64,000 nucleotides of DNA, taken from assembly GCF_000755145.1 (NCBI RefSeq), contig NZ_CP009228.1, positions 124,001-188,000 on the forward strand, written 5' to 3'. Shown here piece after piece: positions 1 through 7,338 of this stretch. Numbering within the stretch: position 1 is the stretch's first letter; each line of letters starts with the position of its first letter. Made by a program: the position numbers and the translations under genes. The notes under the pieces were generated by a model, which saw only the letters and a list, made by a program, of their open reading frames with translations, made no database searches and was not told where the DNA came from. The stretch is from Treponema putidum (lineage in GTDB: Bacteria; Spirochaetota; Spirochaetia; Treponematales; Treponemataceae).

Positions 1-904
1 TTTTGGTGAGTTTTTCCGAAACCGCCTCATGCTTATAAAAGGTGTAATCGCCGTACTCATTTTTTTCTCTGGTACTTACCTTTCCTATATCGTGGAAAAG
101 AGCAGCCAAGCGCACAATAAGATTATCTTGCGGAGCGGCATCGCAGCTTAAAAAGCTGTGGTCAAGCACATCGAATGAGTGCATTCCTTTTTGCTCGACC
201 CCGCGGCAATCAGAAAGTTCGGGCAAAAATACTTTTAAAAGTCCCGTATCTTCCAAGAGTCTTAAAGAAATTATAGGATGCTCACTTAAAAGTATTTTAA
301 CGAATTCATCCCGAAACCTCTCTATCGAAACTTTTTTGCAAGTCTCAATACTTAAAGGAATAGCCTTTAAAGTTTCTTCTTCTATCTTAAAGCCCAACTG
401 CGAAGAAAAGCGGATTGCTCTTATCGGCCTCAAACCGTCTTCCCCAAAACGGGCAAGGGGAGAGCCGACGGTTTTAATAATTTTTGATTTTATCGATTTT
501 ACGCCGTCAAAGGGGTCGACAATGGAGCCGTCTTTTAAAGAAACGGCTATTGCATTCATAGTAAAGTCTCTGCGGCTCAAATCCTCTTCGATTGAACGGA
601 CATAGCTAATACTCTGCGGCCGCCTGCCGTCGGAATAATCAGCCTCGCAGCGGAAAGTGGTACATTCTATTTTTTCGCCCTTATATAAGATAGTAACCGT
701 ACCGTGGGCTATCCCCGTAGGAATCGTCTTGCGGAAAAGAGCTTGAACTTCCTTCGGTTCGGCATCGGTTGCTATATCATAATCCTTACACAGTTTCCCT
801 AAAAACCAGTCTCTAACAGCTCCGCCGACAAGGTAGGCCGAAAAATCGGCATTAAAAAAAATAGAAGCGATTTCTTTCATTTTTTTTGAAACAGGATAGC
901 GCAT
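1..904 (-). CDS. CCA tRNA nucleotidyltransferase / poly(A) polymerase family protein (C-terminus outside window)
   Basis: Adds or repairs the 3' CCA end of tRNAs in the cytoplasm (class II nucleotidyltransferase family). About 301 codons are visible; the 3' end runs off the window start. Near the N-terminus are the GGAVRD loop, the DYDIATD metal-binding acidic pair and RRDFTMNA; later comes the RAIRFSSQLGF flexible-loop region and, near the window edge, an HD-type FHDIGK motif, so this is the HD-containing bacterial form. ATG at 904 is chosen because an in-frame stop lies just upstream. There is no Shine-Dalgarno site; a TAGACA-17-TAAACT promoter ends 9 bases before the ATG. Neither tRNA gene in this window encodes CCA, consistent with a need for this enzyme. 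Poly(A) polymerase activity cannot be excluded from sequence alone. Confidence 0.9.
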   Translation of the reverse strand, partial: MRYPVSKKMKEIASIFFNADFSAYLVGGAVRDWFLGKLCKDYDIATDAEPKEVQALFRKTIPTGIAHGTVTILYKGEKIECTTFRCEADYSDGRRPQSISYVRSIEEDLSRRDFTMNAIAVSLKDGSIVDPFDGVKSIKSKIIKTVGSPLARFGEDGLRPIRAIRFSSQLGFKIEEETLKAIPLSIETCKKVSIERFRDEFVKILLSEHPIISLRLLEDTGLLKVFLPELSDCRGVEQKGMHSFDVLDHSFLSCDAAPQDNLIVRLAALFHDIGKVSTREKNEYGDYTFYKHEAVSEKLTK

Positions 905-913
905 AGAAATTCG

Positions 914-942
914 AGTTTACACAAAAATTTACGGCCTGTCTA
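914..942 (-). promoter_or_regulatory. Predicted sigma70-type promoter of the CCA-adding enzyme gene
   Basis: On the minus strand TAGACA (942-937), 17-base spacer, TAAACT (919-914), then 9 bases to the ATG at 904. The expected transcription start falls within 2-3 bases of the start codon, so the mRNA is predicted to be almost leaderless. Confidence 0.5.
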
Positions 943-976
943 TACGTAGGCCGCATTTTTAATACCGCATTTTAAA

Positions 977-1876
977 TTATAAGGCTTCTATTTTTTTACG
1001 ACTAAGGCCTGTACCTTCAACTATTTTATCAATATCAACTCCGAGCCTTTTAAAAGACGCTGCCATTTCCAGCTTTGCTTGATATGAGCCTTCAGCTCGT
1101 CCTTCGGTTAATCCTATACTTTTTCCTTCGGCTCTGCCTTCCGCTAAACCCTCAGCCAAGCCTTCTCTTCTAGCTTCGCTGCGCTCATCTTCCACATACA
1201 TCCGGTATTTTTCGTCAGAGAGTTCTATTGCCATTCGCCTCTCTTCATCAGTTACCCTAAAGAGTGTTGCTTCTGCCATTTTTATACCCTCCTCTAAGCT
1301 GCACAATTTTTCCAACATTCCGCTTTTTTTGTCTTCTTCATAGTTGGCTAAAAACCTTATCCAAAAGTCTTTTAAGTTATACTCTTCCAATCTCTTTTTC
1401 ATAGTATAACCTATTAGCTCATTTAATTCAACATAAAGATATTGAATTATAGAGCTCTCAGGCATTTTTACCGGCTCTGCGTTTTTAGGAACATCGCAGC
1501 CGAAAACTGAAAGGCTTATAGCGTATAAAAAATCGTCTTCTTTAGGCTCAGTCTTTAAAAAGCGGGAAGCGAGGCGCATAAGGTACATTTGACTTCTGCG
1601 AGGATAGTTTGTTTTCCAAAACTGCTGCATTTCAAGGTCGACAAGAAGGCCGTTGTCGGTTCTAATCAAAAAATCGAGGCGGTAAGTTTCTCCCGAAGGC
1701 CTATCCCGAATAAGTTCGGTGTTTATGATTTCGGCCTTTGTGATTTTACCGTAAGAATCTTCTAAAAAAGCGTTTAAAAAGCTTATTAGGGCCTTGTTTC
1801 CTTCTTCTCCTTTTGAAAACATCAGCTTAAAAACCCAATCCGTTTTGGGGTTTAAAATAGGCTGTTCATTTGACAT
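977..1876 (-). CDS. PD-(D/E)XK nuclease family 'transposase' (Rpn/TIGR01784-like)
   Basis: 299 aa. The N-terminal half (about residues 8-120) matches the PDDEXK_2 / 'putative transposase' family: NPKTDWVFKLMF at the start, then LDFLIRTDNG and LVDLEMQQ carrying the D and ExQ residues of the PD-(D/E)XK core. Family members such as RpnA promote recombination or cut DNA; several copies per genome are common in treponemes. The C-terminus (about 235-265) is low-complexity, with EGLAEG/EGRAEG-type repeats, as in many of these proteins. The start ATG follows a good AAGGAG site. No terminal inverted repeats or target duplication flank it, so nothing here shows it is a mobile element itself. A toxin or nuclease role is inference. 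Confidence 0.8.
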   Translation of the reverse strand: MSNEQPILNPKTDWVFKLMFSKGEEGNKALISFLNAFLEDSYGKITKAEIINTELIRDRPSGETYRLDFLIRTDNGLLVDLEMQQFWKTNYPRRSQMYLMRLASRFLKTEPKEDDFLYAISLSVFGCDVPKNAEPVKMPESSIIQYLYVELNELIGYTMKKRLEEYNLKDFWIRFLANYEEDKKSGMLEKLCSLEEGIKMAEATLFRVTDEERRMAIELSDEKYRMYVEDERSEARREGLAEGLAEGRAEGKSIGLTEGRAEGSYQAKLEMAASFKRLGVDIDKIVEGTGLSRKKIEAL

Positions 1877-2063
1877 AATGTTTCTCCTTAGAATAGCAAA
1901 TAAGTCTTGCCGTCCTACTATTATTATTCAAATTTTTTACAAGAGATAGTAAAATTCTATAAAAATTTTTCATTTGGCTAAAGATAAGACAAAAAAGTTT
2001 TATTCTTGCGGTTTAATATCCGCCGTTTCTCGGTAACGCTTGCGTCGTGGGGTTGATTAAATA

Positions 2064-2079
2064 CTTCGGTTTTTAGAGA
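2064..2079. repeat. Degenerate half of an intergenic inverted-repeat family
   Basis: The sequence ACTTCGGTTTTTAGAG matches the loop and right arm of the perfect inverted repeat at 30181-30221, but here the left arm is lost. It lies in the roughly 210-base gap (1877-2085) between two minus-strand genes, where nothing else was recognised. Confidence 0.4.
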
Positions 2080-2085
2080 TACCCG

Positions 2086-2934
2086 TCACTCATACATTGA
2101 AGGTACTAAAAGATTGAAGAGCAAAATTTCTTGAGAACCGGTAATTGTAATTTCATACACACCGCGTTTTAATCTTTTAATAAAATTTACTTTTGAAAGA
2201 TTTATGTTTTTTATGCAAAAGACATCGTCTATATAGATTTTTTTTCCTCCGTATTCCGGAAGAATTTGAATAAATCTTTTTTGAAAAACATCCTTATCTA
2301 TTTTTTTGACCTGAAAAACCGGAATAGATAGGATTAGATTTTCCTTTTGAAATAACAATATGTTTACATCCAAATTCGCAGCAGAATATTTGCGTATCTC
2401 GGAAGCCTCATTTAAAAGGCTCCGAGCCTTATGCTTTAAGCACTGCTCTAAAAGGCCGCCTTTTTTATTTTCTAAAATAAGAGCTTTATGCTCAATAAAA
2501 AGAGATATTAAAAGATGGTTTGATTCTGAATTTGTTCCTAATGGCGAAAAAAATGGGATGGGCTTTTTTGCCAGCGCTTCTTCAGAAGCCGATTCCAAAT
2601 ATCCTTCGGCCTGAGTTTTATAAAACTCTTCGATAACCGCATTCGGGAGGATATTTTTTACGGCTTCAGAAAAAATTTGAGGGGATAAAATTGATGAACA
2701 CAAAACGAAAAGATATGATAGATTCCCGTCGGTTTGAATGTAAGCATCGATTACCACTGCTTCGGCTTCTACACAGGCTAAGGAAATTCTCATACGCAAT
2801 ACGGCTCCTTGCTCACTCATAAAATTTTCTTGAACGGCAAAAAATTTTAAGCCGTAAAGAAATTCCTTACGCAAAAGTGAATTAGCTAAAACAGAGTAGT
2901 TGGAATTTTCATATTGTCTATATACAGAAACCAT
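2086..2934 (-). CDS. Hypothetical protein, possibly with a CheW-like C-terminal fold
   Basis: 282 aa, not recognised. It has no signal peptide and no membrane segments. Residues about 190-280 are a run of alternating hydrophobic strands (ILLFQKENLILSIPVFQV, then IYIDDVFCI) that loosely recalls CheW-like scaffolds, where a strand is followed by a Val-x-x-Ile stretch; this is only a visual resemblance. ATG at 2934 is used; a TTG directly before it (2937) is the alternative. No Shine-Dalgarno site is visible. It sits alone between the nuclease-family gene and hsp20 on the same strand, separated by about 210 bases that contain a remnant of an intergenic repeat. Confidence 0.6.
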   Translation of the reverse strand: MVSVYRQYENSNYSVLANSLLRKEFLYGLKFFAVQENFMSEQGAVLRMRISLACVEAEAVVIDAYIQTDGNLSYLFVLCSSILSPQIFSEAVKNILPNAVIEEFYKTQAEGYLESASEEALAKKPIPFFSPLGTNSESNHLLISLFIEHKALILENKKGGLLEQCLKHKARSLLNEASEIRKYSAANLDVNILLFQKENLILSIPVFQVKKIDKDVFQKRFIQILPEYGGKKIYIDDVFCIKNINLSKVNFIKRLKRGVYEITITGSQEILLFNLLVPSMYE

Positions 2935-2992
2935 CAATACAGTTATCGGTCTTTTTTATAAAAAGCATTATTACTTAATTACCAAACGCATA

Positions 2993-3029
2993 TAAAAAAA
3001 CTGCGCCCTGCCCTAAGGCAAGACGCAGT
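2993..3029 (-). terminator. Rho-independent terminator of hsp20
   Basis: Read on the minus strand, ACTGCGTCTTGCC pairs with the following GGCAGGGCGCAGT (13 bp including G-T pairs) around a four-base loop and is followed directly by a run of seven T. It lies about 27 bases after the hsp20 stop codon. Confidence 0.9.
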
Positions 3030-3055
3030 CCTATAGTGAATAGCAGCGAATTCTC

Positions 3056-3496
3056 TTATACCGTTTTAATCTCGATCTGTTTAGGCTGAGTATCCGGTTT
3101 TCTCGGAATATTTACAACCAAAACACCGTTTTCAAATTTTGCAGAAACTTCATCGGCATTTATATCCTCAGGCAATGTAAACCGCCTCATAAAATGTCTT
3201 GAGCTTCGTTCCTTTATGATGTATTCTGCACTCTTATCTTCCTTTTCTTCCTTCTTAGAAGATGAGATTGTCATAAGCCTATCTTTTAAGCTAATTTCAA
3301 CATCTTTTTCGCTATAACCCGGAAGATCTACTTCCATTACATAGGCTTTTTCCGTTTCGCGGATATCTACACTAGGCATTCCGCAGCTTGCATTCTTGAT
3401 CGGAGCAAAAACTCCAAAATTGGGTCCCAAGCTCCTATCAAGGGCATCAAATACGCTGTCCGTAAAAGACGGACTAAAAAGACTTAAACTATTCAT
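3056..3496 (-). CDS. Small heat shock protein, Hsp20/alpha-crystallin family
   Basis: 146 aa, the usual size for bacterial Hsp20. ATP-independent holdase chaperone that binds unfolding proteins in the cytoplasm. The alpha-crystallin domain spans about residues 40-135: VDIRETEKAYVMEVDLPGY, then VEISLKDRLMTI, the RRFTLPEDI segment and the ENGVLVVNIPR strand, followed by a C-terminal tail lacking an obvious I-x-I. The ATG at 3496 is chosen over an upstream in-frame start because AGGAGGT lies at ideal distance before it. It is monocistronic, with a strong terminator downstream. No CIRCE element was found in the upstream 230 bases. Confidence 0.95.
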   Translation of the reverse strand: MNSLSLFSPSFTDSVFDALDRSLGPNFGVFAPIKNASCGMPSVDIRETEKAYVMEVDLPGYSEKDVEISLKDRLMTISSSKKEEKEDKSAEYIIKERSSRHFMRRFTLPEDINADEVSAKFENGVLVVNIPRKPDTQPKQIEIKTV

Positions 3497-3725
3497 AAAG
3501 CACCTCCTGCTTATAAGTTTTTCTTTCAAACTCTTCACTTAAATACAAGCAATTTTTATGCCAAATTAAAACAAAAGGATAAAAAATTTATTAAATACCA
3601 TAAGTCTATATTCAATATAGAGTTACACAATTATAAAAGAAATGTAAATTTATGTCTATTAAAAAATGATAGAGCTTAAAAGGGACAAAAAATACTATTG
3701 TGCCAAATTTTCATCTTAAATAGAG

Positions 3726-4465
3726 CTATTTTGACACAGCAGCCTCAGCATAGAGGTTCTCATAGGCCACTTTTGCTACAGCCTGCTCCGCTTCTTTTTT
3801 GTTTTACCGGAAAGGGGGCCGTAACCCTTACCGTTTATTGAAACCGAGAACCAAAAGGTGCGGTCATGGTCTGGACCGCTCATCTTTTTAAGCTCATATT
3901 TCGGAACTGTTTTAAATTTCTTTTGTACAAATTCTTGAAGGAGGGATTTATAATCGCTTATAAATTTTTTTTCTAAAACCGAAGTGATAGTTTTTTCTAA
4001 AAGGTTAAGCACAAATTTTTGAGCTGTCTTAAAGCCGGAATCAAGGTAGTAAGCCCCTATGACAGCTTCAAGAGCATCGGCAAGAATAGCCTTTTTTTCC
4101 CGCCCGCCGGACATTTCTTCTCCCTTACCCAAAACCAAATATTTACTTATGTTTAGCTCATGAGCGGTTTTAGATAGAGCTTCTTCCGAAACAGCGGATG
4201 CCTTTATTTTTGCCAACTCCCCTTCAGGCCTATCTTGAAAGGATTTATAAAGATAAGAAGCCGCAATAAGCCCCAGTACGGAATCACCTAGAAATTCCAG
4301 TCTTTCGTTATTCGCGTGAAAACTATTATTTTCATTAGAAAAAGATCTGTGATGGAAAGCAAGATCCAGCAAGCGTAAATCTTTAAATTTCAATCCCGCT
4401 TGCTTTTGAAATTCAAGGAGCTCCTGCTTCCTTTTGGGCTCAAGACCGCATTTTATAGGAAACAA
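3726..4465 (-). CDS. rnc: Ribonuclease III (frameshifted near the 3' end in this sequence)
   Basis: Endoribonuclease III cleaves double-stranded RNA in rRNA and mRNA processing. The N-terminal RNase III domain shows NERLEFLGDSVLG and LADALEAVIGAYYLDSG with the catalytic acidic residues; the dsRNA-binding domain begins near residue 155 (DYKSLLQEF) and includes GPDHDRTF. As sequenced, the frame ends at 3776 with an aberrant tail. One extra A in the A6 run (3795-3800, plus-strand T) restores GKTKKEAEQAVAKVAYENLY and a stop at 3726, giving 246 aa, typical for the family. The start is TTG after AGGAGG. It follows acpP by 23 bases in an rpmF-acpP-rnc operon. The break is probably a sequencing error; if real, it would damage the last helix of the dsRNA-binding domain. 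Confidence 0.9.
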
Positions 4466-4488
4466 AGAACTCCTCCTAAAAACAAAAC

Positions 4489-4725
4489 TTATTTTTGCTG
4501 CGTTTTGATAAATTCATAAGCATCTCGGACAGTTTCAAACTCATTTGCCTTTTCGTCCGGGATCTTAATACCCATATCCTCTTCGAGGGCATAAACGAGT
4601 TCATAGGTGTCAAGACTGTCGGCACCTAAGTCCTGCCGGAATGAAGAATCTAAAGTAACTTTATCTTCATCAATTTCCAACTTTGCTGCAATTAATTGCT
4701 GAATTTTTTTGAATAAATCATCCAT
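4489..4725 (-). CDS. acpP: Acyl carrier protein
   Basis: 78 aa. Carries growing fatty-acyl chains on a 4'-phosphopantetheine arm during fatty acid synthesis. The GADSLDTYELVYALEE motif contains the attachment Ser within DSL (about residue 36) and is followed by the acidic recognition helix (EEDMGIKIPDE). Length and acidity are typical. It lies 13 bases downstream of rpmF and 23 bases upstream of rnc, the common bacterial rpmF-(fatty acid)-acpP-rnc order, although plsX and the fab genes are absent here. A purine-rich GAGATG-type ribosome-binding region precedes the ATG. Confidence 0.97.
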   Translation of the reverse strand: MDDLFKKIQQLIAAKLEIDEDKVTLDSSFRQDLGADSLDTYELVYALEEDMGIKIPDEKANEFETVRDAYEFIKTQQK

Positions 4726-4738
4726 AAAACCATCTCCT

Positions 4739-4927
4739 CTAGTCTAATTTATCGGGGTTAACAACCTGTTTGCCTTTATAAAACCCGCACTTGGGGCATA
4801 CATGATGAGGCATAATCAAGTTACCGCATCCGGAACACTCAACAAGATTAGGCGCTTGTAAACGCATATTTATACCGCGTCGGCGTCTTGTTCTAGCCTT
4901 TGAAGTATTTGCTCTTGGTACAGCCAT
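4739..4927 (-). CDS. rpmF: 50S ribosomal protein L32
   Basis: 62 aa. The start MAVPRANTSKARTRRRRG is diagnostic for L32, and a zinc ribbon CSGCG...CPKCG follows. An in-frame start two codons upstream is possible, but GGAGG spacing and the conserved MAVP N-terminus favour ATG at 4927. First gene of the rpmF-acpP-rnc cluster. A hairpin at 4973-4990 separates it from the upstream glmL gene. Confidence 0.97.
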   Translation of the reverse strand: MAVPRANTSKARTRRRRGINMRLQAPNLVECSGCGNLIMPHHVCPKCGFYKGKQVVNPDKLD

Positions 4928-4972
4928 ACTCAATCCTCCACTACAAAATATCTAAAATTAAAAAACGTATTT

Positions 4973-4990
4973 GCCGCACCTTTTTGCGGC
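4973..4990 (-). terminator. Hairpin between glmL and rpmF, probable terminator
   Basis: GCCGCA/TGCGGC six-base stem with a six-base loop. On the minus strand it is followed by AAATACG and then six T, so it may end glmSL transcripts. The T run is offset by about 7 bases, which weakens the call. Confidence 0.5.
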
Positions 4991-5075
4991 TATTCACATA
5001 ATTAAGTGCCTATTCTACACTAAAACCCGCAAAAAGTCAAGCCAAAATCCAAAATTGATTTCCGTGCAAAATTCC

Positions 5076-5117
5076 AAAATCCAGAGGATAAAATCCATAG
5101 GATAAATCCAAAGGATT
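5076..5117. repeat. Three imperfect 14-base tandem repeats after glmL
   Basis: Units AAAATCCAGAGGAT (5076-5089), AAAATCCATAGGAT (5090-5103) and AAATCCAAAGGATT (5104-5117) lie directly 3' of the glmL stop codon. No function is apparent. Confidence 0.7.
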
Positions 5118-5120
5118 GGT

Positions 5121-6499
5121 TTACACCAGATATTTTTTCATTATCCTTATTGCCATATCGGGTTCTTCGGTGGCCAAAAGCCCCATGGCCGATAAAATAT
5201 ACTCCTTATCAAGGAGGAACTGGGGATTTTTAGGTTTTAAGCTAAAAGGATCATCCTCACGGAATTTGCAAGCTTCCATAATTTCTTTATAATGGGAATT
5301 ATAAACCAAAATACCGCCTGTCCCTATTACGTAACGCAGCTGGGTTAAATCCTTTCCTTCTTGCTGAAAACTGGCTCCGCAGCCGGTATAAACAGGAGTC
5401 AAAACTCCTACATGACGGCTCATAGAAACATCGGCACATACCTTGGCAACGGCACAATCAAAGGCCAAATCCTTTTCGTTTTCAGAAATAAAATCCGTGT
5501 GCTCATTTCTTTTTTTGACTTCTTCTTCAATATTGTACTTATATTCTTTTGAAAGATAGTGCCTAAGCCCATGAGGGCCTTGTACTGAGGCTACGGTCGG
5601 AAGGGAGTAGCGCATTCCAAGGTCTCCCTCGACAGTGCGTTTTAAAAAAGCTTCGGGGAGACCGTATAAAAAACCGAACCTTGGGTAGGGTCCCCGTCGG
5701 CGGCGGAATGAACATCGGTTGTAGCCCCTCCTATATCTATGACGATAAGGTCGCCTAAACCGGCTTCATTTTCAGTACCTTCAGAAAGAGTTTGAGCGGC
5801 CTTTAGAACAGCTGCAGGTGTGGGCATTAGGATATTATCGATATTGTTTTCGACATGGGTCATACCCTTTGCATGCACAATATTATTCATAAAGATGCTG
5901 CGGATTGTTTCGCGGGCGCTTTCAACATTGAGTTTGTTTATCTTGGGCATTACATTTTCAGCCAGATGATAGTCTACCTTGTCTTTAAAGATTTCGATTA
6001 TTTCATCTTCGGCACTCTTGTTGCCTGCAACTACAACAGGAACCTTAATACCGTAATCTGCAAGCATTTTTGCATTGTGTATTATACAGCGCGAATCGCC
6101 TCCATTGGTTCCGCCAGCTAAGAGGATTATATCCGCATTTGAGTTTACTATCTCCTCAGCTTCACCTTTGTTAAGATTGTGGCTGTAAGTGTGAATTACC
6201 TTGGCTCCCGCCCCCAGAGCAGCCCGTTTTGCCGCCTCGCTTGTAAGTTCAGGTACAAGGCCTATGGCTATAATCTTCAAGCCTCCTGCGGCCGAAGAAC
6301 AAGCAAGGCTTTTTACTACCTTATAATCCGTTCCGGTTTTTTTGTGCAAGATTTCAAGGGCATTATTATAGCCGGTCATAACATCGGTTTCAACGGTAGT
6401 ATAAGCTTTCGCCGTGCCGATTATGTCTTCTTTTTCGATATCCACAAGAGTTATCTTCGTGTTGGTACTTCCGAAGTCAACAAATAAATAGCAGTTCAT
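5121..6499 (-). CDS. glmL: Glutamate/methylaspartate mutase accessory protein MutL/GlmL (frameshifted in this sequence)
   Basis: Actin-fold ATPase of the GlmL/MutL family, thought to protect or reactivate B12-dependent glutamate mutase. The N-terminal phosphate loop (VDFGSTNTK, residues 8-16) and the second phosphate motif VIDIGGATTDVHS are clear. The frame then runs off at 5642 and resumes with MRYSLP at 5615. Adding one base to the six-base run at 5668-5673 gives a continuous FLYGLPEAFLKRTVEGDLGMRYS and a 459-aa protein, the expected length. The start is ATG at 6499, without a clear Shine-Dalgarno site, 30 bases after glmS. Partner glmS is upstream in the same operon, but the catalytic epsilon subunit glmE is not adjacent. 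Confidence 0.88.
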
Positions 6500-6529
6500 T
6501 TTGAGTAAATTTTAAATTCAAGTTAAGTT

Positions 6530-6949
6530 CTATGCATGATCGGGAAAATCCGCATATAAATCTTTAATAGTCGTTTCAACCGGAGTTCCCGGAGGATAAA
6601 CATGATCAAATCCCATATCGGTAAAACGTTTGTGAACATCGTCAAAATCCTGTTTACCTACAACTATGTTTCCGCCTACAAAAAGTTTAATACCCTTTAA
6701 GCCTGCTTCATCGCATTTTTCGCGCAAGCCCTTGCAGTCAAGCTCGCCTTGTCCGTAAAGGGAAGATACCAAAATCGCATCCGCATTCGTTTCAAGGGCT
6801 GCATTTATAAAGTCCTCTTGGGGACTTAAAACGCCTATGTTGTTTACCTCAAAACCGGCTTCAGTCAAAGAGTAATCCAAAATTTTATTACCGACAGCAT
6901 GACAATCAGAGCCTATTACACCCAATACAAGTTTAATCTTTCTTGCCAT
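6530..6949 (-). CDS. glmS: Glutamate (methylaspartate) mutase sigma subunit, cobalamin-binding
   Basis: 139 aa B12-binding subunit of glutamate mutase, which interconverts glutamate and 3-methylaspartate for glutamate fermentation. The cobalamin-binding signature DxHxxG is present as [11 protein letters not shown] (residues about 13-23), followed by the Rossmann-like SLYGQGE and GGNIVVGKQ segments. The real start is ATG at 6949, preceded by GAGGAGG; the longer upstream frame is spurious. The promoter is TTGACA-17-TAGACT. No cobalamin riboswitch fits in the short leader. Operon: glmS-glmL. Confidence 0.93.
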   Translation of the reverse strand: MARKIKLVLGVIGSDCHAVGNKILDYSLTEAGFEVNNIGVLSPQEDFINAALETNADAILVSSLYGQGELDCKGLREKCDEAGLKGIKLFVGGNIVVGKQDFDDVHKRFTDMGFDHVYPPGTPVETTIKDLYADFPDHA

Positions 6950-6983
6950 ATTCCGCCTCCTCAAATTCATCGTGTTTAAAATC

Positions 6984-7012
6984 AGTCTATTATTAAAAGA
7001 AAGATATGTCAA
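6984..7012 (-). promoter_or_regulatory. Predicted promoter of glmS-glmL
   Basis: Minus strand TTGACA (7012-7007), exactly 17 bases, TAGACT (6989-6984). About 34 bases separate the -10 from the glmS ATG, leaving room for the GAGGAGG site. It faces away from the divergent promoter at 7041. Confidence 0.65.
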
Positions 7013-7040
7013 GTACGCTAAAAAGACAAAGAAGTACTTC

Positions 7041-7075
7041 TTGTAAAAAATATTAAAATTGAGTATATTACTCAA
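7041..7075 (+). promoter_or_regulatory. Predicted promoter overlapped by a palindromic operator-like site
   Basis: TTGTAA (7041-7046), 17 bases, TATATT (7064-7069), then 8 bases to the ATG at 7078. The perfect inverted repeat TTGAGTATATTACTCAA (7059-7075) covers the -10 box, a good position for a repressor. A second ten-base palindrome, GAAGTACTTC, sits at 7031-7040. Confidence 0.55.
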
Positions 7076-7077
7076 AT

Positions 7078-7338
7078 ATGCCGGAAACCACAGACTGGGA
7101 AACAAAAAAATTTGACGAACTATTTGATGACGAAATAAGGGTTTTAACAAGAAGACGGGAGCACGATAAAGACTGCTCGATAGATGATCTTCAAGGCACC
7201 CTAGAGGCTCTTTATGTACTTGAAGGAAACAATATTGACGGACGCAGCAAGGTTCATGAAATAGCCCTTTCAGCTTCAATATCAGCCTATGAAAAATTTA
7301 TAGAGGACTGGAAAAATGAAAAAACTACAAAAAAATAA
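7078..7338 (+). CDS. Small conserved treponemal protein, first gene of the TatT-TRAP operon
   Basis: 86 aa, charged, no signal peptide or membrane segment; function not recognised. It is rich in acidic and basic residues ([16 protein letters not shown], then a helical C-terminal half). The ATG lies 8 bases after a TATATT -10 box with no Shine-Dalgarno site, suggesting a leaderless mRNA. Its last 23 bases overlap the start of the TatT gene, so the two are translationally linked, and it may act with the transporter. Confidence 0.7.
   Translation: MPETTDWETKKFDELFDDEIRVLTRRREHDKDCSIDDLQGTLEALYVLEGNNIDGRSKVHEIALSASISAYEKFIEDWKNEKTTKK

Noticed and set aside
977-1876. Active transposable element carrying the PD-(D/E)XK 'transposase'
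   Set aside because: No terminal inverted repeats or target duplications are visible at its borders; the family name is historical.
3497-3725. CIRCE or other heat-shock operator upstream of hsp20
   Set aside because: No TTAGCACTC-N9-GAGTGCTAA-like inverted repeat was found in the interval.
6950-7030. Cobalamin riboswitch upstream of glmS
   Set aside because: A promoter at 6984-7012 leaves only about 30 bases of leader, too short for a B12 riboswitch, and no B12 box was seen.
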